DNA of 64,000 nucleotides. Origin: Niallia sp052318935 (GTDB taxonomy: Bacteria > Bacillota > Bacilli > Bacillales > Cytobacillaceae). This document shows, one piece after another, positions 43,945 to 54,149 of the stretch. Location of the stretch: assembly GCA_052318935.1 (NCBI GenBank), contig JBQRKO010000013.1; one strand, 5' to 3'. A program made the translations under genes and the position numbers. Numbering within the stretch: position 1 is the first letter of the stretch; each line of letters begins with the position of its first letter. The notes under the pieces are model-generated. The model made no database searches. It saw nothing but the letters and a program-made list of their open reading frames with translations, and was not told the origin of the DNA.

Positions 43945-45660
43945 ATGCTGCCAAGCTTTTGGGAAATTTGTTTGCTGCTATTTATAGGTATTTTAATTAG
44001 CGTGTTAGGAATGTTGATTGGAAAGTTTCATAAAAAAGCAGGGTATGTGGTGGAAATCGTATGTGCATTGGGAGTGATTGCATATACATTTTATTATTAT
44101 CATTTTCCGGGAGGATTCACTTATATTGCCTTTATGGGTAATGGATACGCTTCTTTTGTTTTGCTTACGGTTGGACAAAAAAAATACGATGAACTAAAAG
44201 AAGAGCTTAAGCACAATCATGTACAAGAAATCACGCTTTATAAAGATGCAACAAGAATCATGATCGATTTAGCGATTACTCTTGTGATTCTTTTAGGTGG
44301 AATTTTATTTCTGATTTTTGGTCCTGAGACTAGCGTATTGAAAATATTAATTGCATTTGGATTTGTTACAGTCGTAACAGAGATGATCAAAAGAATGCTC
44401 ATTTACAGCCAAGTAAAGGTGTATTTTTCCGAGTTGACAGGGACCTTATATGTTCTAACAAGACTTGAAGCAAGAAAAATGCCAATTAACGAGATAAAAC
44501 AAATTCAAATCGAATCTTCCGTTGATCTTTTGAAGCTTCATCCGCTATTGACCTTATTTTCATCGAATCAGGATTTTACTACGGGATATGAAAAAGTATT
44601 AAGAATTACGTTTCCTGGTGAGATGATTTATTTGACTATGAAAGAATCTGAAAAATGGAAGAGTGTTTTTGAACGGGAAATTTCATTAGAAAATCCAGTG
44701 GATAAACCAATTGAAGTTCTACCTTTATTCCATAAGAAAAATATAAAACGATTGCTTGGAAAGCTGTATTTTGCTGTGACAGTCAAAGGTGTTTCTGCCT
44801 ATTCAGGCTTGATGCTTCTTTTATATTATTTGAAGGTTTCGGAATGGATTATGGCAGCTGCAGGTGTAATGTATTGGATTTATAATATCTATATATCTGA
44901 TCGTGTATTAAAAGCAGCGATGGATGCAAAGGAAACGACTAATCTAGAAGTGAAAGCTGCGGCAGAGCGGATTTTTCAAAAAGCAGGTATTCCAAAGGTG
45001 AAAGTGTATGAAACGGAGTCAACGCAATATAACGGATTAGCAACAGGCATGAATATTGGGCGGGCAATGGTGACCTTAACAACGGCTACGATGAAACTCC
45101 CAATGGAAGCGATTGAGGGGATTTTGGCTCACGAGGCAGTCCATGTGAAAAAAAGGGATGTTTTGTGGAGCCAGCTTATTAATGCACTTTTTCTAGGGAT
45201 CATGTTAATTTTTGTTTTCTCTTTTTATAAGGAGATTCGCATTTTTGTTGAAGATCATAAGACATTTAGTGTTTTCATCATTTGGCTGCTGATGGTTCTT
45301 TTTCCAATTTACCGCTCTTTTTGCTCGCAGTGGATGGAAGTGAGAGCGGATCATTTAGGTGCTTCCTTTTTAAATGGAGGTTCTGCACAAATGGCTGAAG
45401 CCCTATCGACACTTGCACGGAAGCAGGATGAAGAGGTGAATAAAACGATAGCATTTAGTGTACCCGAAAAGGATAGGAAAAAACCGCTGGATACTCTTGA
45501 GCGAGAATCTTGGATTTGGAGAGTGCTAGAATTTCAATTTATGCCTCATCCTCCATTGTACTGGAGAGTGCAATCATTAAAAACTAATCAAAACGGTTGG
45601 GGAAAAGGAATTTGGTACAGATGGTTTGTTGATCGAGTGAAAGAATGTGTTACACGATAA
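43945..45660 (+). CDS. M48-family membrane zinc metalloprotease
   Basis: 571 residues. Several membrane segments in the N-terminal ~150 residues and again at about 275-315 precede the peptidase domain. The zinc motif is HEAVH (396-400) with a downstream E in WMEVRADHLGASF. LATGMNIGRAMVTLTTATM is typical of HtpX/Ste24-like enzymes. It is longer than HtpX (~290) because of the N-terminal membrane module. Eight bases separate it from the lipoprotein gene. Likely role: quality control of membrane proteins under the local two-component system. Confidence 0.88.
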   Translation: MLPSFWEICLLLFIGILISVLGMLIGKFHKKAGYVVEIVCALGVIAYTFYYYHFPGGFTYIAFMGNGYASFVLLTVGQKKYDELKEELKHNHVQEITLYKDATRIMIDLAITLVILLGGILFLIFGPETSVLKILIAFGFVTVVTEMIKRMLIYSQVKVYFSELTGTLYVLTRLEARKMPINEIKQIQIESSVDLLKLHPLLTLFSSNQDFTTGYEKVLRITFPGEMIYLTMKESEKWKSVFEREISLENPVDKPIEVLPLFHKKNIKRLLGKLYFAVTVKGVSAYSGLMLLLYYLKVSEWIMAAAGVMYWIYNIYISDRVLKAAMDAKETTNLEVKAAAERIFQKAGIPKVKVYETESTQYNGLATGMNIGRAMVTLTTATMKLPMEAIEGILAHEAVHVKKRDVLWSQLINALFLGIMLIFVFSFYKEIRIFVEDHKTFSVFIIWLLMVLFPIYRSFCSQWMEVRADHLGASFLNGGSAQMAEALSTLARKQDEEVNKTIAFSVPEKDRKKPLDTLERESWIWRVLEFQFMPHPPLYWRVQSLKTNQNGWGKGIWYRWFVDRVKECVTR

Positions 45661-45683
45661 TACGAAATGAAAGGATGAGATGG

Positions 45684-45830
45684 TTGAAGCTTGCAAAAGG
45701 GTTATTTATTTTAGGAGCTTTTCTATTTCCACTTGGCATTTATATAGCTGGCTTTTCACCATTAGGCATTTTACTAAGTGTTATAGGTGGGGGCTTTATA
45801 TTATTGGATGCTCGGATTTTGTTAGGGTAG
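45684..45830 (+). CDS. Mini membrane protein 1 of the protease operon
   Basis: 48 residues, almost entirely two hydrophobic segments (LFILGAFLFPLGIYIAGF, LGILLSVIGGGFILLDA). The TTG start at 45684 has AAAGGA eight bases upstream; earlier in-frame starts overlap that site or lie in the protease gene. It follows the protease stop by 23 bases. The function is unknown, possibly a small regulator of the protease. Confidence 0.55.
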   Translation: MKLAKGLFILGAFLFPLGIYIAGFSPLGILLSVIGGGFILLDARILLG

Positions 45831-45877
45831 AAGAAGGCGTTCATGGGGAGTGAATGAAATGAATAGAAGGTGAGGAT

Positions 45878-46090
45878 ATGAGTCCACAAACTTTATTTTC
45901 CATATTTACGATAATTATTATTTGCATGACGGTAATTGCTATTCATTGTGCATTGATTATTGGTTATAAAAAAGAGCAGATTTCTGTACGAAAAACAATT
46001 AGTTTTAGCATTATAACCTGTTTGATAGGCTATATAGTGATATTTATTTTGATGCTGATTATAAACTATCTGTTTGAAAAGCTTATGTAA
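45878..46090 (+). CDS. Mini membrane protein 2 of the protease operon
   Basis: 70 residues with two membrane segments (FTIIIICMTVIAIHCALIIGY, FSIITCLIGYIVIFILMLIINYLF) joined by a short charged loop KKEQISVRKT. AAGGTGAGGATATG gives a good start. It is 47 bp after the first mini protein and last in the unit. No family recognised. Confidence 0.6.
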   Translation: MSPQTLFSIFTIIIICMTVIAIHCALIIGYKKEQISVRKTISFSIITCLIGYIVIFILMLIINYLFEKLM

Positions 46091-46227
46091 TTCGAAAAAC
46101 TCGGATTATACCAGCACTTAAATTAGGAAGTTCAAATGAGAAAAGAAAAGGTTCATTTTGTTGGTATTTTTTTTAGGTTGTTTTCTCAAAGTTTGTTGTT
46201 ATTTACGTAAAAAAATGGGAGAAGAAG

Positions 46228-46385
46228 TACTCAGCAGACTGAATACACGTAGACTCCTGTAGGAATGCGAGAAAGACGAGACCCCACAGGAGCGTATGCG
46301 ACGAGGAGGCTCGACGCTCGCCCACGGAAAGCGAAGTGTATTCAAGCTGCGAGTTTATAAGAACAATCTATACGAAAACAGCCTT
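46228..46385 (-). repeat. GC-rich palindromic repeat (family B), complete
   Basis: CTCAGCAGACTGAATACACG at the left, then GACTCCTGTAGGAATGCGAG, GAGACCCCACAGGAGC and GACGAGGAGGCTCGACGC. CCACGGAAAGCGAAGTGTATTC and ACAATCTATACGAAAACAGCC lie at the right. The terminal GAATACAC/GTGTATTC is inverted. Confidence 0.75.
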
Positions 46386-46391
46386 TTTTTA

Positions 46392-46455
46392 AATCTCCAT
46401 AAAAAAATGTTTGTCTACAATGTAGTTGAAATCGAATTGGATATATAAACTATAT
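46392..46455 (-). pseudogene. Decayed fragment of the duplicated GNAT gene
   Basis: About 64 bp (AATCTCCATAAAAAAATG...ATATATAAACTATA) match the 3'-proximal coding part of the GNAT genes at 13008 and 26822 at roughly three quarters of positions. There is no open frame. It directly follows a family-B repeat. Confidence 0.55.
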
Positions 46456-46605
46456 ACTCTGGAACGGCATAGGGTATTTAATGATATTTGCCTGTTATCA
46501 ATAAATGTAACGTATGATAAACTTAGATTATCATAATTTACCAATTAATGTAGTTGATAGGGAATCACTTCTTGTTCAATTATCCAAGAAACATGGAGGC
46601 ACTTT

Positions 46606-47664
46606 ATGAAAACGATCGCTTATTATATATCTGACTATGGCTATGGACACGCTTCTAGATCTATTGCCATCATACGCGGTTTATTAGAAAGAAAGTCAAA
46701 CATTCATGTTGTTATTTGTACCTCATTTGCAATCCCTTTCCTAAACCAATCCCTTCCTTCAAAACGTGTTTCTATTCGCAATATCAATACAGATGTTGGG
46801 TATTATGTAAATGAACAAACTATCAGACCAGATATAAAGAAAATAAACAAAGAGTATGATTTATTTATAGAAAATTGGACGGAGAAAGTGAAGGAGGAGG
46901 AGAATTTTTTAACAGAAAATGAAATCGATTTCGTTATTTCTGATATATCGCCTTTACCATTTGAAGCTGCTTCGAACTTAAAGATTCCGTCTGTCGGCAT
47001 TTCCAATTTTACTTGGTATACAGCATATGAAAATATCGTAGACACAGCAAAGCTGGATGTTTTCAAAAGAGCGTATGACAAAATGAACCATTTCTTTTTA
47101 TTAGCTGGGAATAAGGAAAGATCATGGAATGGCAATAAAAAATATTATTCCTTTTATGCTAGAAAGGTTGATGATGAAGAAGTTGTTAAAATAAAGAATG
47201 CAGTAAATCCAAATCAAGATAAAAAAATCATCTTCTTTGGATTAGGGATGAAAATAAATAATGTCGATGTTCAGTCACTGCCAATTTGGAGTAGTGAAAA
47301 TTGTGTGTTTATTGTTTCATCGAATGTAAGTATTAAAAGGGAAAATGTTTTCTCCATCCCAGTGGATGATACCGAATCTCAACATTACATTGCAGCAAGC
47401 GATTTAGTAATAAGCAAAGCAGGATGGGGAACCATTAGCGAGGCTGTAGTCAACGAAGTGCCGCTACTAATCTTAAACAGAAAAGAACTAAAAGAAGATC
47501 AAAATACGATCCAATACATCAAAGAACATCATTTAGGTGACATAATAGAATGGGATGAGTTTAAGGAATATCAAGTTTCATTCGACAAACAGAGTCAAAG
47601 CAAACCAACTATTTTTGTAAATGAAGTAGATAGAATAGTGGAAGATTTGCTGGCTTTGGGGTGA
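46606..47664 (+). CDS. Predicted glycosyltransferase (GT-B fold)
   Basis: 352 residues. The N-terminal ISDYGYGHASRSIAIIRGLLER is the acceptor-side glycine loop of MurG/MGT-like enzymes. The C-terminal YIAASDLVISKAGWGTISEAVVNEVPLLIL is the nucleotide-sugar binding region. It probably transfers a sugar from a nucleotide donor; donor and acceptor are unknown. ATGGAGGCACTTT precedes the start. It is a single gene, followed by a convergent HupE-like gene. Confidence 0.8.
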   Translation: MKTIAYYISDYGYGHASRSIAIIRGLLERKSNIHVVICTSFAIPFLNQSLPSKRVSIRNINTDVGYYVNEQTIRPDIKKINKEYDLFIENWTEKVKEEENFLTENEIDFVISDISPLPFEAASNLKIPSVGISNFTWYTAYENIVDTAKLDVFKRAYDKMNHFFLLAGNKERSWNGNKKYYSFYARKVDDEEVVKIKNAVNPNQDKKIIFFGLGMKINNVDVQSLPIWSSENCVFIVSSNVSIKRENVFSIPVDDTESQHYIAASDLVISKAGWGTISEAVVNEVPLLILNRKELKEDQNTIQYIKEHHLGDIIEWDEFKEYQVSFDKQSQSKPTIFVNEVDRIVEDLLALG

Positions 47665-47729
47665 CGTATCCCATAAGCCAGCAAGTTGAAGAAATAGGTA
47701 ATCCCGCGATAGTCGCGTACTTTTCTTAT

Positions 47730-48848
47730 TCACAGGATTCTTTCAATGAGCCAATACAATCCAACCATACTAATTATAGATGAAACAGCATTTACAACCT
47801 GAGTTTGCCAACGAATTTTTTTAAGATACCAAATAAATGGAACCAAAATCATAAGGACAACAAGCTGTCCTATCTCCACACCAATATTGAAAGAGAAGAG
47901 TGGAAGAATAAATTGATCGCCTAATTTTCCAATTATAATATCAGCAAAACCAAAACCATGTATTAATCCAAAAAATAGTGTAAGGAGCCATCGCCATTTT
48001 ATTGATTTCTTAAATATATTTTCAACCGCAACATAAACAATACTCAGTGCAATGAGCGGTTCGATGATAGTTCCAGGAATGATGATAATTTCTGCAGCTG
48101 CCAACGCTAAAGTTATACTATGACCGATAGTAAAAGCTGTTACTATTTTAAGGTATTCTCGGTATGTTCCACTCGCAAGTAATAGGCCGAATAAAAACAG
48201 TAAATGATCAAATCCTGACCAAATATGCTTCATTCCCAACACTAAATAATCCTTAAATCCGAGTATTCCTTCGTTATTGTTTTCTGTAGCCTTATTTTGA
48301 GAAGGGCTATTTGCTGTGTTGTCTTGACCTTTAAAAATATTGTCCGTTTTAGTAAATACATGTTCCATCACTTTATCTCCAAAATAAATGGAAGCGTAGT
48401 TATGGTGATTCACGTCAATATCATTTAAAAAAATATTGTAGTCCATTTCATACTCTTCAACTGGCTGATCAAATATAAATTCCAAACGAACATTGAACAT
48501 CGAAAAATTAAATCTGTCCACTTGTTCTATAGTAGTCACTTTGCCTTTCCCTTTTACTCCATTATTTATAACAGTAAGGTTCTTAAGTACAAAGTTTTCT
48601 ATTTCTGATGTGGATTGGGTAATTTCATTTTCTTTCATATAACCATCATGGTTTTTATCGATTTTTAACAACCCACCAAGAAGATCTGCAAGTAAATATA
48701 AATCATAGTTTACTTTATTTCCTTCTATTTTCACTTCAGAATAACCCGTTGAACCTGAATGAGCTTCTGCTTTTGGAGCTTGAAAGAATGACATAGAAAT
48801 AAATAAGAGGAGGAATATCTTTACTATATGTTTTATTTTCCGGTGCAT
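47730..48848 (-). CDS. HupE/UreJ-like membrane protein with EF-hand loop
   Basis: 372 residues. A signal sequence ends near APKAEAHS. The extracytoplasmic domain (about 30-200) holds one EF-hand-type loop, DKNHDGYMKENE. The C-terminal ~170 residues form six membrane helices of the HupE_UreJ_2 type (GMKHIWSGFDHLLFLFGLLL, GHSITLALAA, FGLIHGFGFADIII) with conserved histidines. Related domains are linked to nickel or other metal uptake. The start at 48848 follows AAAGGAG; the longer frame is unlikely. The function is inferred only at family level. Confidence 0.82.
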   Translation of the reverse strand: MHRKIKHIVKIFLLLFISMSFFQAPKAEAHSGSTGYSEVKIEGNKVNYDLYLLADLLGGLLKIDKNHDGYMKENEITQSTSEIENFVLKNLTVINNGVKGKGKVTTIEQVDRFNFSMFNVRLEFIFDQPVEEYEMDYNIFLNDIDVNHHNYASIYFGDKVMEHVFTKTDNIFKGQDNTANSPSQNKATENNNEGILGFKDYLVLGMKHIWSGFDHLLFLFGLLLASGTYREYLKIVTAFTIGHSITLALAAAEIIIIPGTIIEPLIALSIVYVAVENIFKKSIKWRWLLTLFFGLIHGFGFADIIIGKLGDQFILPLFSFNIGVEIGQLVVLMILVPFIWYLKKIRWQTQVVNAVSSIISMVGLYWLIERIL

Positions 48849-49232
48849 GTGATGTTTTTCTCCTTTGTTAATGGATTTCTTGGGATTGAAGTGGTATTTA
48901 TAACAACACTTATGAAAAGCCTTATGATAAGAAAATATAATGGCAATCTTCCATATAACTAACCTTATTGACTTTTTGCTAAGGATTGATGAATGCATTG
49001 TAAAGAAATAATAGATTTTTGTAAAATGGCTTGATAGCAATAATGAAGGCGTAGTCAAAGGCAATTTACTTAAGAGTGATCTGGTCAGTTGCAAGGAATG
49101 AAAATCTCTTATTACAAATATCCAACAAACCTTTACATAGATTTATAGTATTTTACATTTGAATGAATTGTTATTAACAATTAACCTCTAAAATTATCGG
49201 TGAATGCCACCAAGGATAATAAGGAGGAAGCA
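48849..49232. other. Divergent promoter region hupE-like / yvnB-like
   Basis: It contains the perfect palindrome AATTGTTA-T-TAACAATT (49166-49182), a possible operator. Directly before the yvnB-like start, ~40 bp (GTGAATGC...AAGGATAATAAGGAGGAAGCA) resemble 26735-26775. No gene is seen. Confidence 0.4.
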
Positions 49233-52200
49233 ATGAATAAGCAAAAAGCAACAAAATTAACGAAGCTTATTTTATTTGTTTTTATTTTTTCTATCATTTC
49301 AACAAACGTAAGTTTTGCTGTTCCGTCCAAGTTAGTTTTTGCAGAGGAAAAAGGTACGGAGAAAGTACAATCCTCCTATGGTTCACAAGAAGATGATAAT
49401 CGATACCCTCAGCTGCTTATCACGGAATTGTCGCCAAATTCAAGTGGAGGAGGGTTAGATTATTATGAGTTTTTTGAGGTTTATAATAATTCGAATCAAT
49501 CACAAACTTTATCAAACTATTCTTTTACATATAAATACACAGACACTGGAGTAGAAAAAAGATTTCAACTTCCTGCTGTAACCATTGAGCCGCAGAAAGC
49601 AAAAGTTTTTTGGTTTAATAATGGAAATCGAACGTTAGCTGATTTTAATCAAAACTATGGAATTTCGTTGACAAGTGATCAAGTAATTGCATTTAAGGAT
49701 GTATTCCCAGGGTTTATAAATGGGGGGAATCGCGCCATTATCATAAAGAATAGATCAGGAGCAGAAATTGTTTCTGCCGGCTATCTTGCTGCTGAAAGTG
49801 ATAATACAGGTGCCGATATTCAATACAAATATCCATCATCAGGAACGGAAATGGAAAAACATCAAGTATTGGCAGGACCAACGCCAGGAACGATTGATTC
49901 TGTTCAAATTCCAGCAAATCCTGTTAAGATTGATCCGATTCCGGCAGACACAAAAGCACCTGTCATTACGTTTACACCTGTAACGAATGCTAATGTTTTC
50001 TCACCGGTAAAAATAAAAGCTGTCATTAAAGATAACGTGGCAGACCCATTTGTGACACTTTATTATAAAAAAGAAGGAGACAAAAAATTCACTTCTTTAG
50101 CAATGGACGAATCTGCAAAAGGTTCAACGAAGTATTCTGGGGAAATTCCAAGCATGAGTGCAGAATCAAAGATCGTTTACTATATCGAGGCAGCAGATGG
50201 TACAAATCATGCTAAAACGAAGAAATATACATTAACTATTAAAAAACCTAAAGTAGATTATCGCAAAATTCCATCCTTTCTTGTAACAGAGTTAGTACCT
50301 GATTCTACGAATGTAGGTTCAGGTGATGGGTATGAATTTGTTGAAATCTATAACAATACGGATAAGGACCTTAACTTTAGAGATTATAAGATTCACTACA
50401 GAAACGGGATAGACCCAAATACAGATATCATTTGGCCTTCAAGTCCAGATAATGTAGTGATTCCTTCTCGAAAAACACTCGTATTTTGGATGATGAATGG
50501 ACAAAATGGTGATAAAACAGTCGCGGATTTTAATGCAAATTACAAGACAAAATTAGTGGAAAACAAGGAAATTGTTAAAATATATAGAGATGGAATGGCA
50601 AATGGTGCAGCAAAAGGCTTGGCTGTTGCCACCAATTCTAATCAAGAAATCGCTGTTTCTTACTATAATGATGAATTTAATGTAGATGATACCCGCTCAA
50701 ATAAAGGAATCATGTACACATATCCTGTCGATGGATCTACTAGATTAAAGAAAATAAGTGCAGGTGTGAAAAATGCTACTCCGGGAAAAGTTGAACGAAT
50801 CCAAGTACCTGAAAAAGTTATTCACATAGAAGAAGATAATGTAAAACCTACTATTAAAAATTTGACTGGGCTGAAAAAAATTGATCAAAAAAATGATATT
50901 AATATTGTTGCCGATGCATCTGATAATATTGGCATAAAATCAGTACGATTATTTTACAAAACAAATACGAATAAAAAATATAAGCAAGCCATTTTAGCGG
51001 AAAATTTTGATGATTCGATGTATCACTATACGATCCACCCACCTGAAATACTTGGAAAGAAATATGTGGAATATTATTTTGTCGTTTCAGATGGAATGAA
51101 TAAAGTAACAAGCAATAAATTTAAAGTGAAGATTACAAGGGATCTCAATAATGCTAGCCTTCGTTTAAATGTGAAAAATGGTGATATTTTAAGAGGGGAA
51201 AAAATTCTGAAAGGGACATCCAAGACAGATTCACCTGATCATGTGAAATTATCGATTGATAAGTCTGAAGCAGCTGAAAATATATATAAATCCATGGAAA
51301 ATTCAGCTTATTTCGCTTTTGAAGCGAGTGGAGTGAATACGTTTTTTCAAAATGGTGTAACAATTGGGAATGATATAATCCGAATTTTTGATGACGGTGT
51401 GAACGATTGGGACACCATTACGGTCCCTATTGATGCTGACCGTCTTCAATTAGGGGATAATATCATGACAATACGTGCGGGAAATAAAGTATCACCATTC
51501 CAATTAGACGTGTTGGAAGAAAATCGTGATAATTTTAAAATACGTAATGTGCGCTTAATATTGCCAAATGGAACCGTAATAAAGGATCCATCACACAAGG
51601 ATGCAAAAAAATCGTATGATATGGGAGAAAGTCGACCATTTGAAGACTTCACCTTTACGATCCCTGAAAAGCATACACCTTCCAAATCATATAAATGGGA
51701 TACGATGTCTGTTTCTGATGGAAAGCATGTTATTGGCGTTCAAGATGCGGATGAAAAAGCAAGAGTTTCCGTAAAAGTAGATAACACAGCACCAGTAATA
51801 AATACAAACATAAAGAAAGGGAAAGTGTACAAAGGGAAATTTACCATCAATGTAGATGCAACGGATGCAATTGCTGGTATTCAAACGCTTAAAGTTATGT
51901 TGGATGAAAAAGAAATTGCCGTTCCATTTCATACAGCGTCATCCAAGCTCTCACCTGGGGAACATAAGTTGACAATTGCAGCTTTTGATAAAGTAGGAAA
52001 CAAAGCAGAGAAAACCGTTCATTTTTCTGTTGTAAATGAAAATCCGAGTAAGCCTGAGCTTATTTCATCTACTGCAAAAGCAGACGGGAATCCAACTTTA
52101 AAGGTAAAAGTAACGGATCCAACAAATGATGCTATAAATGTGTTATTTTATAAAGGTTTCCAATATGATGCATCTAAAACACAATATGTTAAAGCCTATA

Positions 52201-53723
52201 AAAATGCAGCGGATGTAGAACCGCCAAATACAATGGTTCCCAAAGGTGAACAATCTTTTACTGCGGAAGATATATCGCTTGTCTCTAAAGAAGATCAACA
52301 ATATTTAATAACAGATTCGAAAACAAAATTCCCTTATCATCGATTTGATGTAACGGTCGATTCTACTGTTGATAAAACCGATGTTGTTGAATTGGTGTGG
52401 AAAGGGAAATCTTTAGAAGGCAGAAAAGTATCCATGTATGCTTGGAATCATTTGACCAATAAATGGACGACAATTGATTTCAAAGTTGCTGGCCAAGGAG
52501 ACTTTGAGTTAAAAGGGACTGCCGAAGTTCGTAAGTTCGTGAAAAACAATAAAATAAATGTATTAATCCAAGATGAAATTCCAATTTCACCTAATCAGTA
52601 TGATTATACTTTTGTTTGGATGTCTGATACGCAATACTATGCTGACAGCTATCCATGGATTTATGAAAGAGAGACGAACTGGATTGCCGAAATGAAAGAA
52701 GAAATGAAAATTAAATATGTCTTCCATACAGGGGATATCGTCGATAAATCCAACCAAGAGTATCAATGGAAAGATGCAGATAAATTTATGAAAGTGCTGG
52801 AGGACAATCATATTCCTTATGGTGTACTAGCAGGAAACCATGATGTTGATCATAAAACAAGTGACTATAAACAATTTAGCAAGTGGTTTGGTGAAGATAG
52901 GTTCAAGGATAAGTCTTACTATGGTGGTTCTTATAAGAACAATCGAGGACACTATGATTTTATTTCAGCAAATGGAAATGATTATATTATGTTATACATG
53001 GGATGGGGCGTTCAGGATGAAGATATACAATGGATGAGTGATATCTTAAAGCAATTCCCAGATCGAAAAGCGATATTAAACTTCCATGAGTATTTGCTAG
53101 TATCAGGAACTCGTAGTCCGCTAGGGGATAAAATCTATAATCAAGTTGTATTGCCAAATAAAAATGTCATCACTGTTCTGAGCGGGCACTATCATGACTC
53201 TGAAACATTGATTGATCCAATTGACGATAATGGGGATGGAAATCCTGATCGCCAAGTCTATCAAATGCTTGGAGACTACCAAAGTGGCCCTGAAGGTGGT
53301 CAAGGATATATGAAATTGCTTCATTTTGATCAAAAAAATAATAAAATAATGGTCAATACGTATTCACCGTATTTAGACGATTATAATTTCTATGATACCA
53401 ATCTTTTTCCTGAAAAAGACGAGAGAAATATACAGGTAGATCTTCAGCCAAATGAAAAGCGTGTTGCTACCGACTACTTTGCTGTAAATATCTTTACAGA
53501 TACAGAAATTGGGAAGGATAAAAATGTTCAAAGTGGCGGGACTGCTGAAACAGATTGGAAAGATTTAGCTGGGAATAATCAATATTATTGGTATGCGGTT
53601 GCTGAGGATGATTTTACAGGAAGAGCGGTTTCTGACATTTGGACATTTACAAAAGGAGAAATTACGTTGCCGCCTATCCAAGATGCGAACCAATCAGATC
53701 CTAGGTCCAAATATAATAAATAG
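49233..53723 (+). CDS. yvnB: Giant secreted metallophosphoesterase with lamin-tail domains (YvnB-like)
   Basis: 1496 residues, exported by an N-terminal signal peptide (LILFVFIFSIISTNVSFA). Domains in order: lamin-tail domain 1 (about 55-195), Ig-like DTKAPVITF region, lamin-tail domain 2 (about 345-520), a second and third Ig-like segment, and jelly-roll/beta domains (about 640-1100). A calcineurin-type phosphoesterase follows (about 1125-1350) with SDTQYY, HTGDIVD, AGNHDVDH and LSGHYHD metal motifs, then a C-terminal beta domain. No LPxTG anchor, so it is released or wall-associated. YvnB of B. subtilis has a similar plan. The substrate is unknown, perhaps wall phosphodiesters. The start follows AAGGAGGAAGCA. 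Confidence 0.87.
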   Translation: MNKQKATKLTKLILFVFIFSIISTNVSFAVPSKLVFAEEKGTEKVQSSYGSQEDDNRYPQLLITELSPNSSGGGLDYYEFFEVYNNSNQSQTLSNYSFTYKYTDTGVEKRFQLPAVTIEPQKAKVFWFNNGNRTLADFNQNYGISLTSDQVIAFKDVFPGFINGGNRAIIIKNRSGAEIVSAGYLAAESDNTGADIQYKYPSSGTEMEKHQVLAGPTPGTIDSVQIPANPVKIDPIPADTKAPVITFTPVTNANVFSPVKIKAVIKDNVADPFVTLYYKKEGDKKFTSLAMDESAKGSTKYSGEIPSMSAESKIVYYIEAADGTNHAKTKKYTLTIKKPKVDYRKIPSFLVTELVPDSTNVGSGDGYEFVEIYNNTDKDLNFRDYKIHYRNGIDPNTDIIWPSSPDNVVIPSRKTLVFWMMNGQNGDKTVADFNANYKTKLVENKEIVKIYRDGMANGAAKGLAVATNSNQEIAVSYYNDEFNVDDTRSNKGIMYTYPVDGSTRLKKISAGVKNATPGKVERIQVPEKVIHIEEDNVKPTIKNLTGLKKIDQKNDINIVADASDNIGIKSVRLFYKTNTNKKYKQAILAENFDDSMYHYTIHPPEILGKKYVEYYFVVSDGMNKVTSNKFKVKITRDLNNASLRLNVKNGDILRGEKILKGTSKTDSPDHVKLSIDKSEAAENIYKSMENSAYFAFEASGVNTFFQNGVTIGNDIIRIFDDGVNDWDTITVPIDADRLQLGDNIMTIRAGNKVSPFQLDVLEENRDNFKIRNVRLILPNGTVIKDPSHKDAKKSYDMGESRPFEDFTFTIPEKHTPSKSYKWDTMSVSDGKHVIGVQDADEKARVSVKVDNTAPVINTNIKKGKVYKGKFTINVDATDAIAGIQTLKVMLDEKEIAVPFHTASSKLSPGEHKLTIAAFDKVGNKAEKTVHFSVVNENPSKPELISSTAKADGNPTLKVKVTDPTNDAINVLFYKGFQYDASKTQYVKAYKNAADVEPPNTMVPKGEQSFTAEDISLVSKEDQQYLITDSKTKFPYHRFDVTVDSTVDKTDVVELVWKGKSLEGRKVSMYAWNHLTNKWTTIDFKVAGQGDFELKGTAEVRKFVKNNKINVLIQDEIPISPNQYDYTFVWMSDTQYYADSYPWIYERETNWIAEMKEEMKIKYVFHTGDIVDKSNQEYQWKDADKFMKVLEDNHIPYGVLAGNHDVDHKTSDYKQFSKWFGEDRFKDKSYYGGSYKNNRGHYDFISANGNDYIMLYMGWGVQDEDIQWMSDILKQFPDRKAILNFHEYLLVSGTRSPLGDKIYNQVVLPNKNVITVLSGHYHDSETLIDPIDDNGDGNPDRQVYQMLGDYQSGPEGGQGYMKLLHFDQKNNKIMVNTYSPYLDDYNFYDTNLFPEKDERNIQVDLQPNEKRVATDYFAVNIFTDTEIGKDKNVQSGGTAETDWKDLAGNNQYYWYAVAEDDFTGRAVSDIWTFTKGEITLPPIQDANQSDPRSKYNK

Positions 53724-53761
53724 TCAGAAGTAGTTAATGAATGGATAAATGTAAAAAACAG

Positions 53762-53844
53762 TATCTTCAGGCTGTCGACAAACGCTTGCTTTCTTTGTTA
53801 TTCGCTTTGAAAGACAAATGTTTTTGATCAGCCTGAAGTTTTTG
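53762..53844 (+). terminator. Long-loop terminator after the phosphoesterase
   Basis: CTTCAGGCTG and CAGCCTGAAG pair across a 54-nt interior, followed by TTTTTG. Confidence 0.6.
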
Positions 53845-53873
53845 CAAAATGCTCTTTTCATATAGATTGTTGT

Positions 53874-54010
53874 TATGTAACCCGCAGCCTGAATACACTT
53901 CGCTTTCCGCGGACGAGTGCCGAGCCTCCTCGTCGCTATGCTCCTGTGGGGTCTCGTCTTTCTCGCTTTTCCCGCAGGAGTCTACGTGTATTCAGGCTGC
54001 TCAGTGCTTA
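53874..54010 (+). repeat. GC-rich palindromic repeat (family B)
   Basis: CAGCCTGAATACACTTCGCTTTCC ... GAGCCTCCTCGTCGC ... GGGGTCTCGTCTTTCTCGC ... AGGAGTCTACGTGTATTCAGGCTG. The ends are a 16-bp inverted pair (CAGCCTGAATACAC / GTGTATTCAGGCTG). Confidence 0.75.
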
Positions 54011-54149
54011 ATCTATGTTTATTATTTTATTCAAAAACAACAAACTTATAGAAAACAGCCTTGCAAAACGAACTTTGTCTTAATTTCCGAATTTTTCAGG
54101 TTGCTGAATGGGGAGTTTCCTTATTGTTTTCCTTTCAGCAGAATACATA

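Noticed and set aside
47730..49094. Long 454-residue version of the HupE-like protein
   Set aside because: The upstream 82 residues do not look like protein. The start at 48848 has a ribosome site and leads into a signal peptide.
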